Shown here piece after piece: positions 1-8,808 of a stretch of DNA of 25,025 bases. The notes under the pieces were generated by a model that saw only the letters and a list, made by a program, of their open reading frames with translations, made no database searches and was not told the origin of the DNA. The translations under genes and the position numbers were made by a program. The number at the start of each line of letters is the position of its first letter. Within the stretch, counting starts at the first letter, position 1. Source of the DNA: Proteobacteria bacterium UBA6908 (GTDB lineage: Bacteria > Pseudomonadota > Gammaproteobacteria > Acidiferrobacterales > UBA6901); assembly GCA_002451085.1 (NCBI GenBank), contig DKBE01000041.1:37639-62663 (forward strand), read 5' to 3'.

Positions 1-30
1 GGAATCCCGCCCAACCCCGGCAGCAGCAGG

Positions 31-60
31 TTATGACCAGATCACGTGTGGCGATATAAT
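31..60 (+). promoter_or_regulatory. Possible sigma-70 promoter upstream of the first gene
   Basis: A perfect TATAAT lies at 55-60. A weak -35 match (TTATGA, 31-36) sits 18 bp upstream. Transcription would start near 67 and could serve the small membrane protein and the TauE-UspA gene. The -35 element is poor, so this is tentative. The rest of 1-127 shows no recognisable gene. A reading frame open from the left edge to a TGA at 116-118 could be the tail of an upstream gene, but nothing in it is recognisable. Confidence 0.3.
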
Positions 61-127
61 TCTGCTGCCCTTGAGAGAAACAAAGAAGCTGGATCCAACC
101 GCCCATCAACGCCAATGAAGAAACGGA

Positions 128-373
128 ATGGTCATGATTGATATCCGCGCCATCAAGAGCAGTAAGCTGTTTGCCATAACCGCCACCTATGGTGCACTGA
201 GCCTCACACTTTATGTGCTCCTCTACCTGTTTGAAGATTCATTTCTGGCGCTAGCCTCCAACGGCGGCTGGTTCTTCCTGGTGCCGGTTGCCACCGCGTT
301 CGTATTTTCCTTCGTGCACGGGAACTTCACCGCGCACTTCTGGGACATGCTCGGCATCAAAGCAAAAAAATAA
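128..373 (+). CDS. Small two-helix inner-membrane protein
   Basis: An 81-residue protein with two clear hydrophobic segments (about residues 14-35 and 47-65) and a short basic tail ending Lys-Ala-Lys-Lys. The segment between the helices contains an N-G-G-W turn, and a H-G-N-F-T-A-H-F-W stretch follows the second helix. It ends 16 bp before the TauE-UspA permease gene on the same strand, so the two are probably co-transcribed and the small protein may be an accessory subunit of the permease. That link rests on position only. I do not recognise a characterised family. ATG at 134 is an alternative start; the one at 128 has a GAAG element about 7 nt upstream. Confidence 0.75.
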   Translation: MVMIDIRAIKSSKLFAITATYGALSLTLYVLLYLFEDSFLALASNGGWFFLVPVATAFVFSFVHGNFTAHFWDMLGIKAKK

Positions 374-389
374 TTAAGAGGGTTCGGAC

Positions 390-2333
390 GTGGAGTTTGC
401 AACCAATTTTATTGACCTGAACGCGCTGGATGTCACCTATCTGCTGGTGGTTGGCTTTATCGGCGGACTGGTCAGTGGCTTTATCGGCAGCGGCGGTGCC
501 TTTGTGCTGACGCCAGCCATGATGAGCATGGGCGTACCGGGCATCATCGCCGTCGCCTCCAACATCTGCCACAAGTTTCCCAAGTCACTGGTCGGCGCCA
601 TCAAACGCGCCAAGTACGGGCAGGTTGATGTCAAACTAGGGCTCGTCGTCGGTGTCTCGGCGGAAGCCGGTGTGCTGTACGGCGCCCACATCCAGGAAAG
701 CATCAAAGCCGCGTTCGGGGATGCCGGCTCCAACCTCTATGTTAGCGCTGCCTTTGTCATCGTTCTGGGCATCGTCGGTACCTACGTTCTGCTCGATGCC
801 GTACGAATGCATCGGACCGGACACGCTGGCGACGAGAAGGTGGCGAAGCTGGCACTCTGGGTACAGAGCATTCATATTCCCGGCACCATGGTGTACTTCA
901 AGAGCCTCAATGCCAAGGTCTCGGTGTTGTTCACCATCCCGCTCGGCTTTGCCACGGGCATGCTGGCCGCCACCATCGCCGTCGGTGGATTCATCGGCGT
1001 ACCAGGCATGCACTATGTGCTTGGTGCCCCCAGTCTCATGTCCTCGGCCACCGAACTGGTGGTGGCCTTCGTCATGGGAGTCGGCGGCACCATCAAATAC
1101 GCCTGGAGTGGCCTGGTCGATATCCGGCTGGCGATGATCATTCTGGCCGGCTCACTGTTTGGCATCCAACTCGGCGCCATCGGAACCACCTACGTCAAGC
1201 CGCACATGATCAAGCTGGTCATGGGTACGATTATGGTACTGGTCCTGCTGTCGCGTGCGATTGTGATACCCGTGTATCTGGCTGATTTAGACTTGATCGA
1301 CAAACTGGAACCGCACCTGGTCTCCGGCCTCAAAAACGTCAGTTTTGTTGTGTTGATTGCAGCGCTGGCCACTGGCGCATCCATTATCTTCGCCGCACTC
1401 TGGAAGGGCATCGCGGCCCATCGTATCGAACTGGCCACCGCGCAGGCCGAGGCCCCGGTTGCCGTGGCCGTGGCAGCGCCCAGCCGGCCACAATTGTCGC
1501 CGATCGGACGATTTGAGCGTTTCCTCGTCACCAGTGATGGATCGGAGTACAGCGCCGGTGCCGTGCGTGTGTCGCTACGAATGGCCCAGAAATGCGGCGC
1601 ACGTGTGCGCGTGATCAGTATCGTTGCCGGTGGCAATGCCGAACTGTATGCCATGGGCGAACAGTTGCTGGCGCGCGAACTGGACACAGCACGCGCGCAT
1701 CTAAACGAAGTACAGCATGAAGCAGCGACACTCGGTGTTGCCTGTGAGACCGAAGTTGTACAAGCCGGTGACATTCACAAGGAAATCGTCAGTCAGGCAG
1801 ACAAGATGAACGCCGACCTGATCATCATGGGCCGGCGTGGTCGACGGGGACTCGCTCGCTTGATGCTTGGAGATGTCACCGCCCAGGTCATCGGTCACGC
1901 ACATTGCAGTGTCCTGGTCGTTCCGCGCGCCGCGGAACTACCGGGTCGACACTTTATCGTTGCCTCAGATGGCTCGCGTTTTGGCGATGCAGCCGCGGCC
2001 GCGGCTGGCAGTCTGGCCAAGCTGTGCCAGACTCCGATTACCGTTGTCTCCACGATGCTCGCCAGTCACAGTGAGCAGCGCCGCGAGGAAGCGCGTCAGG
2101 CTGTCAACCGCGTTACCTCGTTCCTCAAACAGGAAAATGTCGCTGTCGAGGGACGGCTACTGGAAGGACGACCGGATGAACTCATTGTGGGAACGGCATC
2201 CGACAAGCAGGCTGACCTGATCGTTGTCGGCAGCCATGGGCGTACGGGTATCGAGCGCATCTTGCTGGGCAGCACGACGGAGCGGGTACTCAACCAGAGC
2301 AAGTCAGCCGTGCTGGTAGTGCGGGCGGCATGA
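390..2333 (+). CDS. TauE/SafE-family permease fused to two UspA domains
   Basis: A 647-residue inner-membrane protein. Residues 1-350 are strongly hydrophobic and carry the duplicated glycine-rich signatures of TauE/SafE sulfite/organosulfur exporters: G-x-x-G-S-G-G at 30-36, and A-V-G-G-F-I-G-V-P-G near 200. From about 370 to the end lie two universal stress protein domains (about 370-512 and 518-647). Each has the nucleotide-binding G-x-x-G-(9x)-G-(S/T)-like pattern: G-R-R-G-R-R-G-L-A-R-L-M-L-G-D in the first (Asp instead of Ser), and G-S-H-G-R-T-G with L-G-S-T in the second. The start is GTG, preceded by AGAGGG. The family suggests export of sulfite or a related anion. The tandem UspA module probably senses ATP or AMP in the cytosol. 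The substrate is not determinable from sequence. Confidence 0.9.
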   Translation: MEFATNFIDLNALDVTYLLVVGFIGGLVSGFIGSGGAFVLTPAMMSMGVPGIIAVASNICHKFPKSLVGAIKRAKYGQVDVKLGLVVGVSAEAGVLYGAHIQESIKAAFGDAGSNLYVSAAFVIVLGIVGTYVLLDAVRMHRTGHAGDEKVAKLALWVQSIHIPGTMVYFKSLNAKVSVLFTIPLGFATGMLAATIAVGGFIGVPGMHYVLGAPSLMSSATELVVAFVMGVGGTIKYAWSGLVDIRLAMIILAGSLFGIQLGAIGTTYVKPHMIKLVMGTIMVLVLLSRAIVIPVYLADLDLIDKLEPHLVSGLKNVSFVVLIAALATGASIIFAALWKGIAAHRIELATAQAEAPVAVAVAAPSRPQLSPIGRFERFLVTSDGSEYSAGAVRVSLRMAQKCGARVRVISIVAGGNAELYAMGEQLLARELDTARAHLNEVQHEAATLGVACETEVVQAGDIHKEIVSQADKMNADLIIMGRRGRRGLARLMLGDVTAQVIGHAHCSVLVVPRAAELPGRHFIVASDGSRFGDAAAAAAGSLAKLCQTPITVVSTMLASHSEQRREEARQAVNRVTSFLKQENVAVEGRLLEGRPDELIVGTASDKQADLIVVGSHGRTGIERILLGSTTERVLNQSKSAVLVVRAA

Positions 2334-2444
2334 CGCATCATTCGTTACAGCTCGACAACGGTACAATGTGCAGCAATCTGCTCTCCAGGCAGCATCGCAT
2401 GGTACCAGCCTGTTCGACCGTGATCGAAGCACCAAGACCTCGCC

Positions 2445-3731
2445 GTGCATGATATTCCAGTAGGTGTCCTGGTCGGCGCCCTGATTTTCCTGATCCTCGT
2501 CTCGGCATTCTTTTCGGCATCGGAAATTGCGCTGGTCACGCTGAATCGCTACCGCCTGCGTACCCTGGCCAAATCAGGGCATCGCGGGGCGCGACTTGCC
2601 CAGACCCTGCTCGAACGCCCGGATCGTCTGCTGGGCATCATTCTACTTGGGAACAATTTTGCCAATATCGCGGCGTCGTCGATAGCGACGATACTGGCCA
2701 TTCAGTTATATGGCGACCGTGGCGTCGCGATCGCGGCCGGCGTGCTGACTTTTGTGGTGCTGGTGTTCGCCGAAGTCGCCCCCAAGACCCTGGCCGCGCT
2801 GCATCCGGAGGCCATGGCGTATCCGGCTGCACACATACTACGTCCACTGCTGATACTGCTTTACCCGCTGGTGTGGTTCACCAATCTGCTCGCCAACGGG
2901 TTGTTGCGACTATTTGGTGTATCGGTTCGCAAAAAATCGAGTCATGAAATCACCGCGGATGAGCTGCAGGCCCTGGTACGGGAAGCGAATATCCTGATCC
3001 CCGAATCTCATCAGGATATGCTACTGGCCGTACTGGATCTGGAGAAAGTGACTGTTGACGATGTAATGGTCCCGCGCGGTGAAATCGAAGGCGTGGATAT
3101 CGATGCCGACTGGGATGATATTGTGGAAACCCTTGGCACCAGCCGCTACACACGCCTGCCGGTCTACAAAGGGAATCTCGACAATATTGTAGGACTGATC
3201 CACTTGCGCAAGATTCTGCATCTGTTGCATACCGGCAACCTGAATCGCGAATCCTTTGGTCAGCTGATGCTTGAGCCGTTCTTTGTGCCTCAAGGGACAC
3301 CGATCAGTACCGCGTTGCTGAATTTTCGGGCCAACAAACGACGCATCGCCCTGGTGGTCGATGAATACGGGGACATCCTTGGTCTCGTGACGCTTGAAGA
3401 AATTCTGGAAGAGATTGTGGGCGACTTCACTACGTCCGGTACCTCGCTGGTTGCCGAAATCCAGCCGCAGGATGATGGCAGCTACCTGATACAGGGTAAT
3501 GTGACCTTGCGTGAACTCAACCGTCAGCTCGACTGGGATCTGCCCATCTCCGGACCCAAGACCGTGAACGGGTTGATCACCGAATATCTACAGGACCTGC
3601 CGGAACCCGGCACAAGCATCATGCTCGGGTCCTATCAGGTTGACGTGATCCGGACCCGCGGGACCTCGGTACAGGTGGCACGCATACGCAAAATGTTGTC
3701 TGTTACGCCGGGCATCGAAGGTGAGCACTGA
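2445..3731 (+). CDS. CorB/CNNM-type transporter with CBS pair and CorC_HlyC domain
   Basis: A 428-residue protein of the HlyC/CorC (YfjD/CorB) family. Residues 5-160 form the DUF21/CNNM membrane domain, with the F-F-S-A-S-E motif at 22-27 and A-E-V-A-P-K-T at 109-115. Residues 200-330 are a CBS-domain pair; the second contains V-D-E-Y-G-D and L-V-T-L-E-E-I. Residues 335-420 are the C-terminal transporter-associated domain. Length and order match the family. Members act in Mg2+ or Co2+ efflux or homeostasis, with CBS domains sensing Mg-ATP. The start is GTG without a strong ribosome-binding site. A TACAAT element at 2362-2367 in the upstream gap could be a -10 box, but no good -35 pairs with it. 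Confidence 0.92.
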   Translation: MHDIPVGVLVGALIFLILVSAFFSASEIALVTLNRYRLRTLAKSGHRGARLAQTLLERPDRLLGIILLGNNFANIAASSIATILAIQLYGDRGVAIAAGVLTFVVLVFAEVAPKTLAALHPEAMAYPAAHILRPLLILLYPLVWFTNLLANGLLRLFGVSVRKKSSHEITADELQALVREANILIPESHQDMLLAVLDLEKVTVDDVMVPRGEIEGVDIDADWDDIVETLGTSRYTRLPVYKGNLDNIVGLIHLRKILHLLHTGNLNRESFGQLMLEPFFVPQGTPISTALLNFRANKRRIALVVDEYGDILGLVTLEEILEEIVGDFTTSGTSLVAEIQPQDDGSYLIQGNVTLRELNRQLDWDLPISGPKTVNGLITEYLQDLPEPGTSIMLGSYQVDVIRTRGTSVQVARIRKMLSVTPGIEGEH

Positions 3732-3796
3732 ATACAATATGCTAACTTATCGCTTGCCAGTCCCAACTGATTCTCAATCCACAACATGATGCCCAT

Positions 3797-4432
3797 ATGA
3801 ACGACGACGTCATTCGTAAACTGATTGATGGCTTTGGCCGTTTTCGTTCCAAGCACTTTGAAACCGAGGATAGCCTCTATCAGCGGCTGATGCGCGAGGG
3901 TCAGTCTCCCAGCATCATGGTGGTTGCCTGCTGTGATTCACGCGTCGATCCTGCGATCATCACCGACTGTGACCCGGGCGACCTGTTTGTCGTGCGGAAC
4001 GTAGCCAACCTGGTCCCACCGTACGAAACCGTCGGTCATTATCACGGCACCAGTGCAGCGCTGGAGTTCGCCGTGCTGGGTCTCAATGTCCAACATGTCA
4101 TCGTGCTGGGACACGCGCGTTGTGGTGGTATCCGTGCCCTGCTTGGCGGTCTCCAGGAAGACAGCGGCGTCGGCCAGTTCATCAAACCCTGGATGGAAAT
4201 TGCCGAGGGCGCGCGGGCCGATGCGGCGGGCGCCGGTACTGATGCAAAAGCGGCACGTGCTGTGGAGCAGGCGGCGATTCGCATCTCGCTTCGGAACCTC
4301 AAATCCTTTCCGTGGGTTCGCGAGCGCGTCGAGGACGGCCGGCTGACACTGCATGGCTGGTACTTCGATATGGATAATGGTGATCTACTGCAATATCAGC
4401 CAGACAACAGCCGTTTTCTGCCGCTGAGATAA
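3797..4432 (+). CDS. Beta-class carbonic anhydrase
   Basis: A 211-residue cytosolic zinc enzyme interconverting CO2 and bicarbonate. Both zinc-ligand motifs are present: C-x-D-x-R at Cys45-Asp47-Arg49, and H-x-x-C at His106-Cys109 followed by Gly-Gly. The V-R-N-V-A-N and A-L-E-F-A-V-L-G stretches typical of the beta class lie between them. Length is normal. The gene ends 9 bp from the convergent tsaB end and no hairpin terminator is visible between them. It follows the CorB-like gene by 65 bp and may share its transcript. It could supply bicarbonate for anaplerotic or carbon-fixing carboxylases, or balance pH; the window does not decide. Confidence 0.95.
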   Translation: MNDDVIRKLIDGFGRFRSKHFETEDSLYQRLMREGQSPSIMVVACCDSRVDPAIITDCDPGDLFVVRNVANLVPPYETVGHYHGTSAALEFAVLGLNVQHVIVLGHARCGGIRALLGGLQEDSGVGQFIKPWMEIAEGARADAAGAGTDAKAARAVEQAAIRISLRNLKSFPWVRERVEDGRLTLHGWYFDMDNGDLLQYQPDNSRFLPLR

Positions 4433-4441
4433 TAACTGGAC

Positions 4442-5116
4442 TTATGCGGGCCCCCGCCGTTTGACGGCCACGTCATCCCGCACATATACCGGCTGCGCCT
4501 GATCGGCAGACACCGCCAGGCCATCCCGAAAGGCTGCAGCGGCGAGCGTGGCCAAATGGCGGGCCTGCGGGACAATATCCGGTAACCAGCGCGCAAGCGC
4601 GCTGCCCGATCGCGACGCGAGCATGTCTCCATAGGCATCCCAACCGGACCCGACGCCAATCCAACCCTGCCCTTCTGGTGGCGTGACGGCCTCCGGATTA
4701 ATCACAACTTCCGATAGCCGTGGTACCACCAGGCCTTGGGCATTACGCGTGTAGGCTCCCCAGTACACCTGCTGCATACGGGCATCGAGCGCGGCCAGCA
4801 CCTGCCCGGCGTCAACACCCTGGGCCAGCGCCGCCAATGAAGACACCGGCAGCACCGGCAAATCACAGGCAAACGCCAAACCTTGTGCAACCCCGGCACC
4901 GATACGCAAACCGGTAAACGAGCCGGGACCGCGGCCGAAGGCGATGGCATCCAGCTGTTGGATGCGTAAACCGGCCTCGGCCAGAAGCGCATCAATCATG
5001 GTCAACAAATGTTCAGAATGCTGGCTACGCCGCTCGAAGCGCTCCAGCACCTGGCCATCCAGCGAAAGTGCCGCGGTACACGCGTCGGTCGCCGTGTCAA
5101 AGGCCAGCAGTTTCAT
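4442..5116 (-). CDS. tsaB: tRNA threonylcarbamoyladenosine biosynthesis protein TsaB
   Basis: A 224-residue protein (YeaZ/TsaB), partner of TsaD, TsaE and TsaC in making t6A37 on ANN-decoding tRNAs. It opens with M-K-L-L-A-F-D-T-A-T, the ASKHA-fold first strand. It has the family hallmark G-R-G-P-G-S-F-T-G-L-R-I-G at 61-73. A longer reading frame runs upstream, but the ATG at 5116 fits the family N-terminus and overlaps the stop of the preceding gene as ATGA, indicating translational coupling. The gene lies downstream of yoaA, as in Escherichia coli where yoaA and tsaB are neighbours. It should be essential for normal t6A formation. Confidence 0.95.
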   Translation of the reverse strand: MKLLAFDTATDACTAALSLDGQVLERFERRSQHSEHLLTMIDALLAEAGLRIQQLDAIAFGRGPGSFTGLRIGAGVAQGLAFACDLPVLPVSSLAALAQGVDAGQVLAALDARMQQVYWGAYTRNAQGLVVPRLSEVVINPEAVTPPEGQGWIGVGSGWDAYGDMLASRSGSALARWLPDIVPQARHLATLAAAAFRDGLAVSADQAQPVYVRDDVAVKRRGPA

Positions 5117-5385
5117 CCGTGACGCCGGCCTTGCGGGGATTTTTCGGGTAACTGGCAGGCCTCGCAACCAGGCCGAAAAATCGAAAAGAAACGCAGATAA
5201 ATACCGATCAGTACCGGTAGCAGCAACAGCCAGAACCACTCACGCAAACCGGGCGACGGTAACCGGTCATGCCACCAGTCGACCGCGACCTGTAGCGATT
5301 GGATCAAGCTGAATCCAAGCAGCATCCAGGCGGCAAACCATAATAACGCACGTGCCACTGGGCGTTGTGTCAACCGGGTCACCAT
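5113..5385 (-). CDS. Small two-helix membrane protein between yoaA and tsaB
   Basis: A 90-residue protein with two hydrophobic segments (about 12-33 and 51-70), Trp/Leu-rich, and a basic tail containing C-E-A-C followed by K-S-P-Q-G-R-R-H. The frame is open further upstream, but ATG 5385 has GGAG placed 8 nt before it and lies just past the end of yoaA. The upstream extension overlaps yoaA and has a non-natural composition. Its TGA overlaps the tsaB ATG (ATGA). I recognise no family. It is probably an inner-membrane protein co-translated with tsaB. The C-x-x-C near the cytosolic or periplasmic end could bind a metal or be redox-active, but a single pair is weak evidence. Confidence 0.7.
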   Translation of the reverse strand: MVTRLTQRPVARALLWFAAWMLLGFSLIQSLQVAVDWWHDRLPSPGLREWFWLLLLPVLIGIYLRFFSIFRPGCEACQLPEKSPQGRRHG

Positions 5386-5449
5386 GGCGGCTCCGTATTT
5401 CGTTTGACGGCATCCTAGCAGACCCAACCATGCCGACCAATGCACCGGT

Positions 5450-7396
5450 TCAGCCGGTGGCCGCATCGACTCGGCCAGTGGTGTCGGTCGTATCCTGAGT
5501 AAAAAAGTTTTGCACATCTGGAAACGCACGAGTGCGCGCCATTGGTGGCAGGCTGGCGAGAAACACCTTGCCGTAGCTCTTGCGCAACAGGCGCGGGTCG
5601 CACAGCATGAGCACACCGCGGTCCTGTTCGTCACGAATCAGTCGCCCGGCTCCCTGCTTGAGTGCAATGACGGCATTCGGCAGCTGGTAGTCTACAAACG
5701 GGTTGCGACCTGTTTCTTCCATGGCGCTGGCACGAGCCTTCAGCACCGGATCGTCTGGTGTGGCGAATGGTAGCTTGTCGATAATCACGCACGACAATGC
5801 CTCACCGCGCACGTCCACGCCCTCCCAGAAACTCCCAGTGCCAAGCAGGACGGCGTTGCCAAGCGCGCGAAAGCGATCCAGCAGCTCGGCGCGCGGCGCC
5901 GTCCCCTGGACCAGCAGTGGATACGCTAACTTGCCGACCAGCCACTCGGCGGCATATTTCAGGGCACGGTGACTGGTAAACAACAAAAAGGCTCGCCCTC
6001 GACTGGCGTCCAGCACCGGCAGAGCGGCTTCCAGTACCCGTTCCGTGAATTCGGGTGCTGACGGCTCCGGCAGACGCTCCGGTAGGTACATCAATGCCTG
6101 TCGACGGTAATCGAAAGGACTTGCCCAAATCGCGGTTTCGGCCTCATCGAGTCCCAGTTGCTGACGGAAGTGATCAAAGTTACCGTCCACGGCGAGCGTC
6201 GCTGAGGTAAAGATCCAGGAACGTGGATGGTCGGCCATGCAACTACGGAATGGATTGGCGACATCCAGCGGCGTGAGTCGCAATAGAAACCCGCGCGCTG
6301 AGGTCTCGAACCATGGGATATATTCCGGCGGCGGGGTTTCGCACAGCATCATGAACCGATCGAGATAACCGGAGGCGCGGCGAAAGCAGTTGGCCAGTCC
6401 GGTGCCTTTGGCCGCGGCCTGGTCGAGTAGATTGGTGAGGTCCGTCAGGCGTGCGCGGGCATCGTCGAGGGCGGCTCGAAAACCCTGTCGCGCCGTGGCC
6501 ATTGCCCACGGCCCACGTTGCGGTTCCCGGCCAAATGCCAGGCGTAGATCGGCAACCGCTTTGTCCATCTTTTCGGCCGCGGCTTGCAGGCCTGGCACGG
6601 CGCTCTGCTCTTTAAGCTCCTCGGCAATCGTATCGCGGCACAGATTAACCAGCTGATGGGCACTGACTGTCAGGCCAAAGAAATTCGATGCCACATCCGG
6701 CAACTGATGCGCTTCATCGAAGATCACTGCCTCGACACCCGGTAACAACTGGCCGAAGCCCTCTTCCTTGAGCGCCAGATCGGCAAAGAAGAGGTGGTGA
6801 TTGACCACCAGCACATCGGCGGCCAATGCCTCACGGCGGGCCTGATTGACATGGCAATCGTTATAACGATCGCATTTACTGCCGAGACAATTCTCCGGCG
6901 TGGAGGTCACCCATGGCCAGAGTTCAGCATCCTCCGGAACCTCGGCCAACTCGCTGATGTCTCCACGACGAGTGCGTGCCGCCCACTCGCGTACCCGCAC
7001 GAACAGCTCGGAATCCCGCCGACTGGCGAATCGTGCTTCGCTGTCGGCACGCTCCAGACGGTGCAGACACAGGTAGTTAGCACGTCCCTTGAGCAGTGCT
7101 ATTTTTCCGGACACGGCCAGCGCATCGCGCACAGCCGGCAAATCGCGGTGGAATAACTGATCCTGGAGATTGCGGGTGCCGGTCGAAATCAGCACCTTTT
7201 TTCCGGAAAGCAGCGCCGGTACCAGGTAGGCGTACGTCTTGCCGGTACCGGTGCCGGATTCGGCAATCAGCATCGACTGGTCCGCCAGCGCGCGCTCGAT
7301 GCGCGCGGCCATATCCTGTTGCCCGGCACGGGCCGTGAAGCCATTGATGCGTCGCGCCAGCGGCCCGAATGCCCCGAGCGCTTCGGCGCTATCCAC
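5450..7396 (-). CDS. yoaA: DinG/XPD-family Fe-S DNA helicase YoaA
   Basis: A 648-residue superfamily 2 helicase. Walker A is at A-E-S-G-T-G-T-G-K-T (45-54) and the DEAH box at 227-230. Four cysteines (110, 170, 175, 181) between motifs Ia and II match the 4Fe-4S cluster ligands of XPD-like enzymes. A motif VI-like Q-G-A-G-R-L-I-R stretch lies near residue 600. YoaA of E. coli has similar length, binds the polymerase III chi subunit and helps repair stalled forks. The start is GTG at 7396, overlapping the rmlD stop by 8 nt, so translation is probably coupled to the rhamnose operon. DinG itself is the other candidate, but length and the downstream tsaB favour YoaA. Confidence 0.93.
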   Translation of the reverse strand: MDSAEALGAFGPLARRINGFTARAGQQDMAARIERALADQSMLIAESGTGTGKTYAYLVPALLSGKKVLISTGTRNLQDQLFHRDLPAVRDALAVSGKIALLKGRANYLCLHRLERADSEARFASRRDSELFVRVREWAARTRRGDISELAEVPEDAELWPWVTSTPENCLGSKCDRYNDCHVNQARREALAADVLVVNHHLFFADLALKEEGFGQLLPGVEAVIFDEAHQLPDVASNFFGLTVSAHQLVNLCRDTIAEELKEQSAVPGLQAAAEKMDKAVADLRLAFGREPQRGPWAMATARQGFRAALDDARARLTDLTNLLDQAAAKGTGLANCFRRASGYLDRFMMLCETPPPEYIPWFETSARGFLLRLTPLDVANPFRSCMADHPRSWIFTSATLAVDGNFDHFRQQLGLDEAETAIWASPFDYRRQALMYLPERLPEPSAPEFTERVLEAALPVLDASRGRAFLLFTSHRALKYAAEWLVGKLAYPLLVQGTAPRAELLDRFRALGNAVLLGTGSFWEGVDVRGEALSCVIIDKLPFATPDDPVLKARASAMEETGRNPFVDYQLPNAVIALKQGAGRLIRDEQDRGVLMLCDPRLLRKSYGKVFLASLPPMARTRAFPDVQNFFTQDTTDTTGRVDAATG

Positions 7397-8270
7397 CGTT
7401 GCCCCGTTCAGACAGGCAGCGCCGAAGTCCGGCTTCCCAGTCCGGCAAGCGGATTCCGAATACGCGCGCGAGTTTCTCGCTGGAGAGCACTGAATAGGCC
7501 GGACGCTGCACTGGCGTCGGATATTCGGCCGTCGTGATCGGCGTTACATGTACGCGATTGGCATAACCGGCATGCTCGATGATCTTCTTGGCGAACCCAT
7601 GCCAGCTGGTTTGGCCCGCGCATGCAGCATGGTACAGGCCGCAGCGCTCGTGGCGCACCGCCCCATTCGCGTACAGACCATCTAGCATTGTGATGGTGGC
7701 TTCGGCGAGCAGATCGGAATAAGTCGGACAACCGACCTGATCGTCGACCACACGCAGTTCGTCTCGCTCGGTAGCGAGCCGTAGCATGGTATTGAGAAAG
7801 TTCTTGCCACGATTGGAATACAACCAGGCGGTGCGCAGGGTCAGGTAGGCGGCCCCGGAAGAAGCGATGGCGAGCTCACCAGCGAGCTTGCTGGTGCCAT
7901 ACACGCCGAGTGGTGACGTCGGCGAGGTTTCGGAATACGGTTCACGTGCACCCCCATCGAATACATAATCGGTCGAATAATGCACAAGCAGAGCATGCCG
8001 ATCCTTTGCACATTCAGCCATGATTCGCGGTGCTTCTGCGTTCACAAGCCGGGCGCTCTCGGCATCGTTTTCAGCAGCATCCACGTCCGTGTAGGCAGCC
8101 GCGTTAACGATCAAATCCGGCCGGACTTCCCGGATAAAGGCACGCATCACCGACAAGTCGCGCAGATCGAGATCGTCGGACCCAACAGACCGCAGCGCTC
8201 CCTTTGAAGACAGCAGATCCTTGAGCTTCGTGCCGAGCTGGCCATTGGCGCCAAACAGAAGGATATTCAT
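7389..8270 (-). CDS. rmlD: dTDP-4-dehydrorhamnose reductase
   Basis: A 293-residue short-chain dehydrogenase/reductase-type enzyme that makes the last step to dTDP-L-rhamnose, using NAD(P)H. Sequence marks are the Rossmann G-A-N-G-Q-L-G at 7-13, N-A-A-A-Y-T-D-V-D at 56-64, S-T-D-Y-V-F-D-G at 99-106, and the catalytic Tyr124-x-x-x-Lys128 in Y-G-T-S-K. Length is normal. Its ATG overlaps the rmlC stop as ATGA. It is the last of the four rhamnose genes; yoaA begins inside its stop region. Confidence 0.96.
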   Translation of the reverse strand: MNILLFGANGQLGTKLKDLLSSKGALRSVGSDDLDLRDLSVMRAFIREVRPDLIVNAAAYTDVDAAENDAESARLVNAEAPRIMAECAKDRHALLVHYSTDYVFDGGAREPYSETSPTSPLGVYGTSKLAGELAIASSGAAYLTLRTAWLYSNRGKNFLNTMLRLATERDELRVVDDQVGCPTYSDLLAEATITMLDGLYANGAVRHERCGLYHAACAGQTSWHGFAKKIIEHAGYANRVHVTPITTAEYPTPVQRPAYSVLSSEKLARVFGIRLPDWEAGLRRCLSERGNGG

Positions 8271-8806
8271 CCGGGGATGAGTGCGTCCTGAAGCCGTTTG
8301 CCTTGCGCATCCTTGTCGGCGAGGATCGGATTTTTCACCGGCCAGTCAATACCGATATCCGGATCATTCCACAGGAGCGTGTATTCCTCACCGGGCGCAT
8401 AATAATCCGTGCACTTGTACATGACCCGGGCCGTCTCGCTCACTACACAAAATCCGTGGGCAAACCCGGGGGGGATATAGAGCTGTTCGTGGCGGCTGTC
8501 ATTCAGCGTAACCCCATACCATTTTCCGAAGGTTGGTGAGTCACGACGGATATCCACGGCGACATCAAAAATCTCACCCTGGATGGCAAATACCAGCTTG
8601 CCCTGCCAGGTCGGATACTGGTAGTGCAGACCACGCAGCACACCCTGTTTCGAGTATGACAGGTTGTCCTGCACGAACTTCTCGCTGAAGCCGAGATTAT
8701 CGAGTTTTTTCTGTTGCCAGGTCTCAAGAAAGTAGCCACGATGATCGGGGAACACGCGTGGGCGCAGAAGCTTCAAACCGGAGAGCGGCAGGTCAACGAT
8801 GTCCAT
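8267..8806 (-). CDS. rmlC: dTDP-4-dehydrorhamnose 3,5-epimerase
   Basis: A 179-residue cupin enzyme of the dTDP-L-rhamnose pathway, normally a dimer. It shows F-P-D-H-R-G-Y-F near 19-26, the catalytic-His region R-G-L-H-Y-Q with His61, the T-D-Y-Y segment at 133-136, and K-D at 165-166 in the position of the Asp partner. The ATG at 8806, three bases past the rmlA stop and about 10 nt after GGGAAG, is taken as the start. A TTG at 8812, in a TTGA overlap with the rmlA stop, would add two residues and cannot be excluded. Its stop overlaps the rmlD start. Confidence 0.95.
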   Translation of the reverse strand: MDIVDLPLSGLKLLRPRVFPDHRGYFLETWQQKKLDNLGFSEKFVQDNLSYSKQGVLRGLHYQYPTWQGKLVFAIQGEIFDVAVDIRRDSPTFGKWYGVTLNDSRHEQLYIPPGFAHGFCVVSETARVMYKCTDYYAPGEEYTLLWNDPDIGIDWPVKNPILADKDAQGKRLQDALIPG

Positions 8807-8808
8807 AT

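Noticed and set aside
1190..1774. A 194-codon minus-strand open frame inside the TauE-UspA gene
   Set aside because: It is Ser/Arg/Thr-rich low-information sequence opposite two recognised domains.
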